Part shown: piece after piece, positions 38,001-44,257 of the stretch
Layout: the number at the start of each line of letters is the position of its first letter
Position numbering within the stretch: position 1 is the stretch's first letter
From: Steromphala cineraria
Lineage: Eukaryota > Mollusca > Gastropoda > Trochida > Trochidae
NCBI GenBank assembly: GCA_916613615.1
Contig: OU744726.1
Span: 19,285,515-19,349,514, forward strand
DNA: 64,000 nt
Direction of reading: 5' to 3'
Position numbers and translations under genes: made by a program
The notes under the pieces: model-generated
Database searches by the model: none
What the model was told of the DNA's origin: nothing
The model's input: only the letters and a program-made list of their open reading frames with translations

Positions 38001-41000
38001 ACTCATTGTGAAAGGTTTCCGATTGAGGGACATCCTGAACTTCAAAGAAATACCAATGGGCAGCCATTATTAAACTACAATTAGGAGTATTTAGCATCTC
38101 AGCGCCACAATGAGCCATATAACCTCCCTGCTGATACGACCAACAGACACAATGTAGTCGATGGGGAACAATGCTGCCGGGTTATGTCACACCAGTCTGG
38201 AATTGTCACCATGAATAATTCACCCTCGGGATGAGGGGGTTTCCCTGTTGCCATGACGATGATGAGTCAATCAGAGAGACAGGTGAGGGGGAGGACACCA
38301 GTTTGAGCCTGTCCGTGTGTCGGGGTTGACATATGGATGATGCGATGTGAGATGAGATTTGTAGGTAAACAGTGTAAATCTCCATGTAAACATACAGATT
38401 ATAGCCTGTATGGTCTATGCTATGGTTCAAAGGAGGACACATGTATTGCAGGAAAATGTATTCATAATTTTCTGATACATCAACAAATACTTTTTATCAA
38501 AATATTAATAAAATGATGAATTTGGTCTTTATTTCAAATAAGACACTTTTTATCTTGGTGATCTTTTATCTTTTAATCCAACCATATTGGATGATCAAGA
38601 GAATCAAACTTTTAGTCTTTCTAAAACAAGAGTAATTTGACAAGTTAGCTAAATTTTTATAATTTAATATATAAATAAATTAAGGGAAACATGCAAAAGA
38701 ACATGATTTTTTCAGATTCAAACATAACATTAACCAAATTATTTCAATAGACAAATAAAGTCACAAAACATACATAAATGATACACTTCTCCGTCTCTAT
38801 TACCCTCCAAAATTTCACACTTGACCGTTTGCTATGTAGTAAATCCCAATAGAGTAGACACAAGACATATGTCTTCAATCAAGATAATTAACATTCAGCT
38901 GGACTGTACTCTTATGACCAATACCATATGGCTGTGAGGGAAACTGCTTATTCCCAGTGGGTAAGTCTTCGGCTCACAGCAACTTACTTACAACTTGGCT
39001 TCATTAACCCTACCGTTGGTTATGTATTTCAGGATAGCCAGTAGGTAGCAATATGGTCTTTGTTCCTGGGTTATTATCCCTGTAAATTGGCCCTTCAGAA
39101 TTTTGATAATAATTCATTCACTAACTAAGTTCATTATTTGCAATTTGCAATTGTGAAAAAACTACACAGAACTCTTTAAGACATATACCTAATTTCTTCA
39201 CATCATATATAATGCATAATACTTATCTATGAATTCAATGCTTCAGCTTTGTGCAATATACCTTGGTAGTTACTTCTTTCATAACCTTGTGATTTAAGTT
39301 TTAAGCTGCTTTTAATGATTTTACAACAACCATTTAAAACAACAAAACAGCCTTCTTCAATTAATGAAATTCCAATGGATTTTTCCTATTTCCAAATGAC
39401 CTTGACCTTATACAACACATTCAGGTCCATGTTGGACGTTTTAGTACTACAATAAATAAAGAAGCAGTCATTACAAGTCTGAAAGCAGAATTAGGAAAAC
39501 CATTACTTGAGGAACCTGTGTGTAATTATCTTTACGACCCATAACAAGTTTTTGTAATCAAAGTTTCATTAACGACATGAGGGCGACTGACATAAGCTTG
39601 GATTAAAGAAAACCTAACCTGACCGAACAGATAAAAATAACCCTGCCTTTTTCAACCCTTTCAAGTTTGGCTGATCAGAGAGGAAAAGTAATAGTCATCA
39701 TTGGACAGCCATTAATCCATTGATTTTCTCATCTTTTATGCCACACCGAGCTTTACGAGTGAAAACATCCAACTTTCAAATCATTTCACAATCTCTTTAA
39801 TTTTTTTCATTTAATGAAGCATATTTTGTTATTGAAAGTGTTAAATGATGTGCAAATTCAATTTAAGATTTCATTTACACTTTCAACTGAATGAAAAGGA
39901 ATTTCTTGTAAATGATGCAAATGTGATAATCTTCCGATTTGAAAAAAAAAAATGGTTTAAGGGGGTTGATACAAATAACATCTCTAGATTTTTTCCCCCT
40001 TAATTTCAAATTTATTTTTAACATAAATACTTAATCAACCCATTTAACTGCTGGTATAGAATATTTTGAAAATGTAAACATTGGGACCAGTCTCATTATT
40101 CATTAGCTGAAATCAATAACAATGAATAAGTATCATCAAGTCAACATTTTATTTTCATTACCAACAATAAAAATATATAACAGAGAAAAGAAATTGCACC
40201 ACAAATACACCAATAAAATTAAATCTACCATACCTATGTGAAATAGACATGCAACTGTCATAAAAAGATCAAAGGGAATGATAAAACAATTATTTGTCTA
40301 TAAAAATCACATAATCCATAGTCCTGCATGCAATAAGGGTTTATAGCATGTATCTGTCATGCTGCACTGAACGATACAAGGAATGGTTCCACATGACTGG
40401 TCACATGATGTGATACACTGGAGAGAGAGGTGATACATAGTGCGGTACATGAGGACACTTGTTCAACTGTCTAGTAAATCATGGCTTCTCTAGTGATACC
40501 TTGTACAAGGCTAAAAGTCAATCTTTTTTTTAGTGGGGACAAACCACTGACAAAAAAGCAATATTCTCACACAAAAAAGACTTACAGTACTTTTAAGTTT
40601 AAAAGTGATCTACATAAAATCTAAAATTTCAGAAAACAATTGGTTATACTTTGCAAATGGAGACTGGTTAATCTTCATTTTTAGAATTGAATTTTATCTT
40701 ACATTGGCTGATTAAGAAATTCATATTTTGATCGTCTGATTGAAGTTTACTGAAATACATCAATAAGCATATCAAAGATTCTGACGCATGTACATATCAT
40801 TCATTAATAGGTAAGCATCTCCATGAGAAGTGATCATGACAATAGTGAATAAAAGTAAATAATAATAAACCTAGCCTCAATAATAGATATTGAGTCCAGC
40901 AAGGTGTAGAAGTGGGTTGCATCAGCCAGTCTATCAAATTGACCAATCAGGGATCATCTTACCAAGCCGCAATAGTATGTATTTGCACATGCAGATAACG

Positions 41001-44000
41001 CTGGAGGGTCATAGATAGACGAAAGGTCGTTTGATGCGACAAGCTACTACATTTGGCAAAACTCAATATCGGGAGTGTAGAGAGTATTATTGAGGATAGG
41101 TTTACTTAGACTGTTCAACAAATTTATCTATATCAAAGCTTGTCTTATTGTACCAAAGAGTTGGAATATAGCCATTCAACATTAATATCACCAGTACAAC
41201 TGTCTAGTAAATCACGACTTCTTCAGTGATCTCTTGCACAAGGCTTTGGGTCAAACTCTTATTTGATGAGAACAAACCACACAAAGATAAAATCTAGTAT
41301 TTCCGATTCTCACAATAAAATCATGTTGTATTCTAAAAGCCTGTGATACGATTTTACTTTTAAACATTGACATTTGCATAAATAGAAAATTTGAATGATT
41401 TTGACAACAGTGAATATCAATATCACAGTGCATCAATAACCAAAGCTTATCTAGAAGTACTCTTTCTCTTAGATTTCACCTTGCAATCCAGGATGGTCTA
41501 TGAAAAACATTTACTACAAAACACATGAAAAAGAAAATATCTGGAAAAAAGGCTTTTACGTTTGGTATTTAATGCATGTAAACTTCTCATTCTTTAGGTG
41601 AATATTTACTCCAAATCATGTATAAAAGTTCACATAAATTTGTTAAAAGAAATCTTGCTGCTTCTAATGCAGCACTTAAGCAGGAAGTATGGAGAGGTGT
41701 CATACAGTATTGCTTACTCAGCGAATCTCTATATATTGCTATAAACCATAGCATCATAATTCAATGTTGAAATATGGATTCTATATCTAATCATAAACAT
41801 ATTGCAAACCGATCCCAAGTGATAGAATGCAAATCATTTATTATCTGTGTATATATCAAATAAAGGTTGGTTACTTATACTAATGGGATTGGCTTAGATT
41901 GATTCAACAAATTCTTTAGTGAATTATTATATATATATATGTAATTGACGACTGTCTGGATAAAGTTCTTATTCAGATAATTGACCATGATTGATAAAAT
42001 AATCACAATAGGACCGCAACTTCAAATTGAAATGAAACAAAAGGGCACTTAAGTAAAGTCATATAGTTTACTTTGTCCTGAAATAGAAGTTGTTCATTTA
42101 TTACATAACTTTTTCAAATATCCATAGGTAACAAATAACATTTCATAAAATATCCATTGCAGATACAGTCATCATTACTTTATGCACAGGATGTATGAAA
42201 TTTGGTCAGCTAAAAATGGCTATACTGCCCCATCCCACTCAAATTCCTAACTTACACAACTACTTGTCACAGTTTGGCTTTTTCATTCTCACAACCAACA
42301 ATCCCTATAACTTTTTCTCAGAAATGACAGGCTACACAACATAATTAACACGTAAGTGTCCTATCCTGCATACCATGAAAGGTGAAATATTAACCCTCTC
42401 ACAAGCATGTTACCAAGAAATGCAAGTAACTCTCTATTGTTCATTCATTTTCAAACCAGGTTTGAAAATGATAACAATTTCTTGAATATAAAATCTGAGA
42501 TGCATGAGACTTTTCATTATACATATGTACAATTATTGTTTGAAATAAATTAAATTCATTTCGAGAACTTTAGAATTTTTTCATTTCAATTAAATTTACA
42601 GGAACACCTTTTCACAGCAAGATGATAATTATTAAATGCGTACTATTTATTTTACATGTTGATACATATTTCAGAAAAGGTTTTACCAAAATGCTAATGG
42701 ATGAAAAAATATATTGACAGATTGCATGTTCAAAGTAATCAAAATCTAGGAACATTCCTATGCATGTTACTTCTAATACAAGCACACTACAATGTAGTTA
42801 TCCTGGTAATTACAGTCATCCATTCCAGAGTTGCTAAGCAATAAGCACAACTTGTTGTTAAGATATTTCATTCATACTATGGGTTACCAGTAACATACAA
42901 ATGATTTGAAAGATGCAAAATTACGACAAGTTACATTTAGTAAGTAATTCCTTGTTTAGTTTTTGGGAGGTTCCCAGATACAAGTTTAAAATGCCTAAGT
43001 AGTCTAAAAGTTACTGATACACTGTATAGACAAGGAAGAAGTTTTAAACAGCCACAGTGTCATTGGTATAGCTTTATTGCCTTATATATATCTATCACAT
43101 TGATCTATCTATTTATCACACACTTCTGAAATACACTGCACACATCCAAGAAAGCATTAGTAAGGAAAAGGGTCATTCTTCTACTACAGTATCTGATAGT
43201 TTTGATAGATGATTTCCCTTGAGTACTGAGTATCTTAGAGGTTATTGTAATGGCAATTGCTCCTCGACTGATATTCATCGCACACAGGCAGTTTAGTCAT
43301 CTTTCAAATTTACTCGCAGAGTGAGATGGGACTGGTATATTGATATCATCTGCTTGTTTCCTCAAGTCAAATGGGTATAGGGCAATAACAATCATTTTAA
43401 CAGCCACTACTTTCAATACTAGAGATTCATTGGAAGTTTTCTGAAATATTTTATCTTATATTACCATGGTGACATTATGAAAAGGATTGAAATTCAGTGC
43501 GAATCAAGTAACTGACTTTGAATGTACAATATTGAGAGGAAAAAATGATACCAATTATTGACTAAAATTCATGACCTATTTTGTGGTTTTGCAGTGAGAG
43601 GGTTAACTTCAGTTAGATGACGGGGTTTATATTTAACAATTTATCTTTTTATGAAATAAAACTCAATCCTTATTCATCACAAAAAGTAAAAACCAACTGT
43701 GCATTAATATATTACCATCAATATCATATATATCTTTTAAAAACATACAGACTAATGTTGACAAATGATTAAGCATGAAAAAGCATGTGAATTATTTTAA
43801 AATATGTATACACTGTAACACATCTTAATTACCGGTAAACAAAATTGCTCCTTGGTGACGGAGGGCATATGACCCTGAAATAGAGCTGAAAGGCAATGTA
43901 ATAGAAATGATTGTGAACCCAACAACAGGATTCAGACACCGATGAAAACAGACACTATTGATTAAGCCAAAGCAATATCAAACTAGTGAATTTCTATATC

Positions 44001-44253
44001 ACCCTGCCACATACAACTACAACATCAAATCCAAAAGCGTGGTAACCCTCACGCCACTGAAAAAGAACATTATCATTTCTATATTACACTTCCTGGTTGC
44101 TGTAAGTAAAGCAACCAATAGACCATGACCAGATATATATACATATATATATATAAGACGATGATGGAGGAGTGATGAAGAAATCTTACCTATGATTGAC
44201 ACAAGAAGCAATAGTAACATCCTGCCTGGATTGCTCAAAATAGAGCTCTTCAT
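866..44253 (-). CDS. Ig + FN3 receptor-like protein, N-terminal part (multi-exon, runs off left edge)
   Basis: Coding exons in transcript order: 44253-44190, 11748-11413, 6920-6797, 6118-5934, 5524-5346, 4539-4425, 3988-3794, 1580-1485, 1041-866. All junctions are AG/GT and phases agree; the coding bases add to 1470, exactly 490 codons, ending in phase 0 at a donor, so the gene continues to the left. Predicted layout: signal peptide (residues 1 to about 22), one Ig domain (about 22-134), then FN3 domains at about 134-236, 237-334, 335-431 and 432-490 (last one incomplete). Every domain border is a phase-1 intron. This is the architecture of cell-surface adhesion molecules and receptors (for example receptor tyrosine phosphatases or DCC/neogenin-type proteins), but a single Ig followed by FN3s does not fix the family and the C-terminus is outside the window. 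Expected on the cell surface or secreted. Exon structure is read from splice consensus only; extra 1-1 exons within the 32-kb intron cannot be excluded. Confidence 0.85.
1280..1325 (+). repeat. Fragment of a gastropod-type interspersed repeat
   Basis: The block gtgagtgagttgcttgggc followed by aatattttagccattagcgg matches blocks at 4313-4368 and 56655-56690. The family resembles a repeat I recall as abundant in gastropods; this is from memory and not checked. It sits just outside the FN3-4 exon, in the intron. Confidence 0.55.
1485..1580 (-). CDS. IgFN3 gene, FN3 domain 3, second half
   Basis: 96 bp, phase 1 at both ends. With the previous exon it restores NNLKPYTQYQIRVAAYTGGG, the L-x-P-x-T-x-Y-x-x-R-V motif of FN3. 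It ends DFPGITDVQG at GTGAGT. Confidence 0.86.
2050..3084. mobile_element. hAT-type non-autonomous DNA transposon with 8-bp target duplication
   Basis: Inverted ends CAGGGATGCAGA at 2050 and TCTGCATCCCTG ending at 3084 are flanked by identical GGTTAGAC at 2042-2049 and 3085-3092. Terminal CAGGG and an 8-bp duplication are diagnostic of the hAT superfamily. Subterminal regions contain repeated ccaatcggacat / aatcggtcaa motifs in both orientations, as in transposase-binding arrays. The 1035-bp interior has no transposase frame; a 110-aa frame at its right end is uninformative. It lies in the intron that splits FN3 domain 3. Confidence 0.9.
3272..3786. mobile_element. Tigger/pogo-like MITE abutting a splice donor
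   Basis: Inverted ends CAGTCGAACTTGT (3272) and ACAAGTTCGACTG (to 3786), each followed inward by GGCCACC / GGTGGCC blocks, are flanked by TA at 3270-3271 and 3787-3788. TA duplication with a CAGT start is typical of Tc1/mariner-pogo MITEs. The interior repeats the words 'ggtggcc' and 'tctatagagg' many times. No transposase. The right end lies six bases inside the intron after the FN3-3 exon. Confidence 0.9.
3794..3988 (-). CDS. IgFN3 gene, FN3 domain 3, first half
   Basis: 195 bp, phase 1 at both ends. It reads VPTKPRITHITARKSDSFYV then HWEPPKKLNGRLKQYELQW, with the conserved Trp and the LNG turn. The donor GTAAG is followed directly by the target site and terminal repeat of a MITE (3272-3786), so donor position +6 onward is transposon-derived. 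Confidence 0.88.
4313..4370 (+). repeat. Second fragment of the gastropod-type repeat
   Basis: The run gttattgtttttcgccgctt then gggcaatatttcagccattagc matches the copies at 1.3 and 56.7 kb. It ends about 55 bp from the FN3-2 second-half exon. Confidence 0.55.
4425..4539 (-). CDS. IgFN3 gene, FN3 domain 2, second half
   Basis: 115 bp, phase 0 in and phase 1 out. LQPFTKYHIQLQAFNGAGMG is the classic FN3 E-F-G strand motif. The donor lies in a run of six G (GGGGG|GTGAG), so the exact exon edge rests on phase: only the five-G cut keeps the frame into the next exon. Confidence 0.88.
5159..5325. repeat. 67-bp tandem repeat, about 2.5 copies
   Basis: The word tactcaaataactgatacaa (or close variants) begins at 5161, 5228 and 5295, a 67-bp step; units also share cttactaaaatcaaag and tctgtcagacacaaga. 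It lies about 20 bp from the FN3-2 donor. Confidence 0.85.
5346..5524 (-). CDS. IgFN3 gene, FN3 domain 2, first half
   Basis: 179 bp, phase 1 in and phase 0 out. The reading starts APSIAPPNMKAKSTKSTEI and goes on to HVEWQHIPEKKLHGALKGY, with the conserved Trp and the G-x-L-x-G-Y turn. A 67-bp tandem repeat lies in the intron immediately downstream of the donor. Confidence 0.88.
5934..6118 (-). CDS. IgFN3 gene, FN3 domain 1, second half
   Basis: 185 bp, phase 2 in and phase 1 out. It carries ITIRDLNPYTCYQVRARAKN followed by AIGRSE: the conserved L-x-P-x-T-x-Y-x-x-R-V-x-A-x-N motif of the E-F-G strands. The first residues (SKCKTNGGPGEEREVVVAGS) cover the D-strand loop. Confidence 0.88.
6797..6920 (-). 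CDS. IgFN3 gene, FN3 domain 1, first half
   Basis: 124 bp, phase 1 in and phase 2 out. The reading DVPSPPGKPRLYNIKSREVV then VKWDK is the A/B strand start of an FN3 domain with its conserved Trp, followed by SVYILHF (C strand). It joins directly to the Ig exon in frame, so Ig and FN3-1 are adjacent in the protein. Confidence 0.88.
8085..8299. mobile_element. Foldback MITE
   Basis: Two arms of about 85-105 bp are near-perfect reverse complements: tcagggtacaaacgtta at the left and taacgtttgtaccctga at the right, with the shared inner block ctcagaagctagattcgct. The right arm has about 20 extra bases (ggttatatcccaagtcgggc region). No clear target duplication was seen. It lies in intron DNA between the Ig exon and FN3-1. 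Confidence 0.85.
8745..9130. repeat. 'aaggcctttttaaggc' repeat element
   Basis: The palindromic word ttaaggcctttttaagg occurs repeatedly at both ends of this stretch (8750-8800 and 9015-9125), separated by unrelated AT-rich sequence. It looks like a MITE with multiple subterminal repeats; its exact ends could not be fixed. Confidence 0.55.
9255..9511 (+). repeat. SINE-like element with (TAG)n tail
   Basis: The element contains cagtccacccagctgtaaat then gggtacc, a central block I recall from metazoan SINEs, and ends ggcgctatacaaatg followed by (tag)n, the tail style of several SINE families. The head has no clear Pol III boxes, so it may be 5'-truncated. The frames reading through it are incidental. 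Confidence 0.5.
9512..11412. other. Intron between Ig and FN3-1 exons, upstream part
   Basis: AT-rich intron with many stops in all frames. No Ig-like frame, repeat array or element ends recognised. Confidence 0.6.
11413..11748 (-). CDS. IgFN3 gene, immunoglobulin-domain exon
   Basis: One exon of 336 bp encodes a whole Ig domain (V/I type). Visible landmarks are NVTIPCGK (first Cys), ILWYKDD (core Trp), and DDTGNYTCKV (the DxGxYxC motif with the second Cys). Sequons NVT, NHS and NYT suggest N-glycosylation. The exon is phase 1 at both ends (GTGCAGTTG at the start, ATTGTTCAAG at the end), so it is a symmetrical domain cassette. Base composition is more AT-rich than the FN3 exons downstream. 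Confidence 0.88.
11731..12160. repeat. Tandemly duplicated Ig-exon acceptor region, 136-bp step
   Basis: The exon start plus flank (ctgtacccacaactgcacct at 11731, then ataccatctta and ttgataccattta) recurs 136 bp away as ctgtacttgcaactgcacct (11867), ttaccatctga, ttgacaccattta. A third, weaker copy (aacctgtaaataagagaatg then gtcaagatcatctta) lies near 12100. The second copy preserves an AG followed by the first exon bases on the minus strand. Confidence 0.75.
13215..13515. repeat. Degenerate tandem repeat, about 84-96 bp
   Basis: The word catgttc(aaa) begins at 13241, 13337 and 13421, with shared flanks ttctgctattg and accaaatacaagtactacat. Three copies plus part of a fourth. Confidence 0.75.
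13710..13780 (-). repeat. Possible tRNA-derived SINE head
   Basis: On the minus strand gggttcaaacctg matches a Pol III B box, preceded by a weak A-box-like cgtcagtgatcaag. No good acceptor stem was found, so it is not called a tRNA gene. Confidence 0.25.
14950..15530. repeat. Degenerate tandem repeat, about 173-178 bp
   Basis: The word gagccttcaggt starts at 15133, 15306 and 15484, with matching internal blocks (gacctagactatatt, acagagacagtagaggccag). An earlier, weaker unit begins near 14960. Confidence 0.8.
15840..16250. repeat. Degenerate tandem repeat, about 110-130 bp
   Basis: Repeated blocks: gagcctgttatagttcagat at about 15940, gagccagttgtagttcagat at about 16048, and agatatctg(g/t)ntc at 15990, 16098 and 16210. 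Confidence 0.65.
16620..16735. repeat. 46-bp tandem repeat, about 2.5 copies
   Basis: agtacctgccatagaagtac begins at 16627 and 16673, with atctgcaatcctag between; a third unit (atgtgccatagtagaac) is diverged. Confidence 0.85.
17560..17800. repeat. 24-bp minisatellite, about 9-10 units
   Basis: Units of 24 bp, ctgatgcaagcttgtatctt+ggtg and ctgatgcaagtttatacact+ggcc, alternate. Because 24 is a multiple of three, several frames stay open on both strands (GADASLYL, QACILVLM and minus-strand RYKLASGP/QHQDTSLH types), producing long but meaningless frames. Confidence 0.92.
18105..19063. mobile_element. Repeat element with 151-bp tandem array, GGAC microsatellite and terminal hairpin
   Basis: Ends ATCCCCCGCCGC (18105) and GCGGCGGGGGAT (to 19063) are inverted. 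Between them, gatgaagactggtaccaag starts at 18307, 18458, 18609, 18760 and 18911: an exact 151-bp period over about 5.5 units. Each unit carries tgaccttgaaaatgaggtc then aaggtcacc. The array is followed by (ggac)n near 18985-19015 and a GC-rich palindromic end. A 48-bp subterminal block (aagcgggacggacg to gctgaatactat) appears on both sides of the array. Architecture is like Helitron-derived non-autonomous elements with internal satellites in molluscs; that assignment is inference. Confidence 0.8.
19064..21785. other. Intronic DNA without recognisable content
   Basis: AT-rich sequence within the 32-kb intron. No coding frame, array or element ends recognised on either strand. Confidence 0.5.
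21790..23096. mobile_element. Repeat element with about 430-bp units, (CGG)n and terminal hairpin
   Basis: Diverged units include ttgacggattg at 22311 and 22745 (434-bp step) and a related ttcgacagttcg at 22025. Units hold clusters such as TGACCTTGACCTTTGACCT (22594-22612), with AGGTCA following at 22616. The array ends in about 11 CGG triplets (about 23008-23042) and then a perfect 12-bp inverted repeat AGCAGCCCCGTC / GACGGGGCTGCT with a 4-base loop (about 23069-23096). Near the left end agcagcccc recurs (21811). The left boundary is approximate. Confidence 0.7.
23008..23042. repeat. (CGG)n trinucleotide microsatellite
   Basis: About 11 uninterrupted CGG triplets, ending in gatgg. It is part of the repeat element 21790-23096. 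Confidence 0.95.
23290..23427. repeat. Dispersed ~135-bp repeat, copy A
   Basis: It begins agagggggtccttgggaaat, continues ttgcccacctttt, and ends atgaccccctcagctgatca + cctaggaacaac. The inner ends (gagggggtc / gaccccctc) are inverted. Related copies: 620-840, 33925-34055 and 34155-34310. Confidence 0.75.
23469..23692. mobile_element. Possible hAT-type MITE (degraded)
   Basis: The left end caggggtcgaaataag has a diverged inverted partner ctaatttctaacc at the right; the interior has repeated actag/ctagcc words. No target duplication visible. Confidence 0.35.
23700..28425. other. Intronic DNA without recognisable content
   Basis: AT-rich; short frames only, none with a domain motif, none with splice consensus and phase fitting the flanking gene. 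A short local duplication of attacanacaatatgatan words lies at 24050-24180. Confidence 0.5.
28430..28940. repeat. 175-bp tandem repeat, about 3 copies
   Basis: ggttgaggagttatccatat starts at 28455, 28630 and 28805 (175-bp step). The first two units are nearly identical over most of their length; the third is degraded after about 70 bp. Confidence 0.92.
29560..30070. repeat. Degenerate tandem repeat, about 155 bp
   Basis: acatcaatctc begins at 29568, 29724 and 30034, with a variant acatctctgtctg at 29878; units share gatatctattaatatgatta. Confidence 0.75.
30357..31449 (+). pseudogene. PLE reverse transcriptase, N-terminal part
   Basis: The frame is open from the left junction without a methionine and ends at a stop at 31447-31449. 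Visible PLE features: VIAPADKGRAAVVLD, the RLLVCSRDTVFYNTAQHL block, and RT motif A in ISYDVVDL (the first catalytic Asp). After SYDVVDL the sequence jumps to a different frame: comparison with family spacing suggests roughly 40-45 residues are missing between motif A and motif B, so a deletion plus frameshift broke the polymerase. Confidence 0.88.
31455..32525 (+). pseudogene. PLE reverse transcriptase C-terminus + GIY-YIG endonuclease
   Basis: The open frame resumes just before 31506 (upstream codons read INSTYFTWGDAIFEQIHGLP). It has motif B MGSPLSPVL, motif C VDDTFVIL (catalytic DD, with Lys before VDD where Tyr is usual), LPFLDVLVTR, and VYRKPTHTDQYVNYL. The C-terminal endonuclease has GVVYKINCDCG, NYVGETSRPINTRLKEHQ and REALEIKKIQPSINRDQG: the GIY-YIG tyrosines, Arg, Glu and Asn, with a CxC before YVG. 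The endonuclease part looks intact. Confidence 0.92.
32756..32793 (+). ncRNA. Degenerate hammerhead-ribozyme-like motif of the PLE
   Basis: ctgcttgagaac precedes a 6-bp stem GACACA (32766-32771) / TGTGTC (32778-32783) with loop agaatc, followed directly by GAAAC-GTC (32784-32791). The order CTGATGAG-helix II-GAAA is the hammerhead core, and PLE terminal repeats are known to carry such ribozymes. Here the CTGATGAG is altered to CTGcttGAG, so activity is doubtful. Confidence 0.5.
33219..33262 (-). repeat. Possible 3'-end remnant of a second PLE
   Basis: Read on the minus strand: cctgatgagaccaaggactc, then tctaccacaaaacg and tttcgagtcc. CTGATGAG followed by (A/G)AAACG with a GGACTC/GAGTCC pairing recalls PLE terminal regions. 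Only a short stretch is recognisable. Confidence 0.35.
33925..34055. repeat. Dispersed ~135-bp repeat, copy B
   Basis: aaaggggtcttgcaaaaatt then tgcccacttt at the left and aaaattgacccccttagttc at the right; diverged relative of 23290-23427. Confidence 0.65.
34155..34310. repeat. Dispersed ~135-bp repeat, copy C
   Basis: agaggggtcctgggggaatt then tgcccaccctttttt at the left; ctgctgatacctaggaacaa at the right. Lies about 100 bp from copy B in the same orientation. Confidence 0.7.
34311..40460. other. Intronic DNA without recognisable content
   Basis: AT-rich, short frames only on both strands. No element ends or arrays recognised. Part of the first coding intron of the IgFN3 gene. Confidence 0.5.
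40465..41280. repeat. Pair of diverged direct repeats about 730 bp apart
   Basis: caactgtctagtaaatcatg (from about 40468) with cttgtacaaggctaaaagtc recurs at about 41199 as caactgtctagtaaatcacg with cttgcacaaggctttgggtc, both followed by ga(g)acaaacca. Either a large local duplication or two copies of one element. Confidence 0.65.
41281..44136. other. Intronic DNA without recognisable content
   Basis: AT-rich with a short (ta)n at about 41928-41940. No exon or element recognised. Confidence 0.5.
44137..44157. repeat. (AT)n simple repeat
   Basis: An interrupted run of AT dinucleotides some 30 bp below the donor of the signal-peptide exon. Confidence 0.85.
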
Positions 44254-44257
44254 AGGG
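44190..44257 (-). CDS. IgFN3 gene, signal-peptide exon
   Basis: Reading from ATG at 44253 this exon gives a basic start, then MLLLLLVSII as hydrophobic core, typical of a signal peptide. A consensus acceptor (tttcag, just above 44257) lies four bases before the ATG, so an untranslated first exon must lie upstream. The donor is G|GTAAGAT at 44190/44189 and leaves phase 1, matching the Ig exon. Confidence 0.75.

Noticed and set aside
39395..39415. Isolated TGACCTTGACCT (DR0) site
   Set aside because: A single site in AT-rich intron with no array, microsatellite or hairpin; may be chance.
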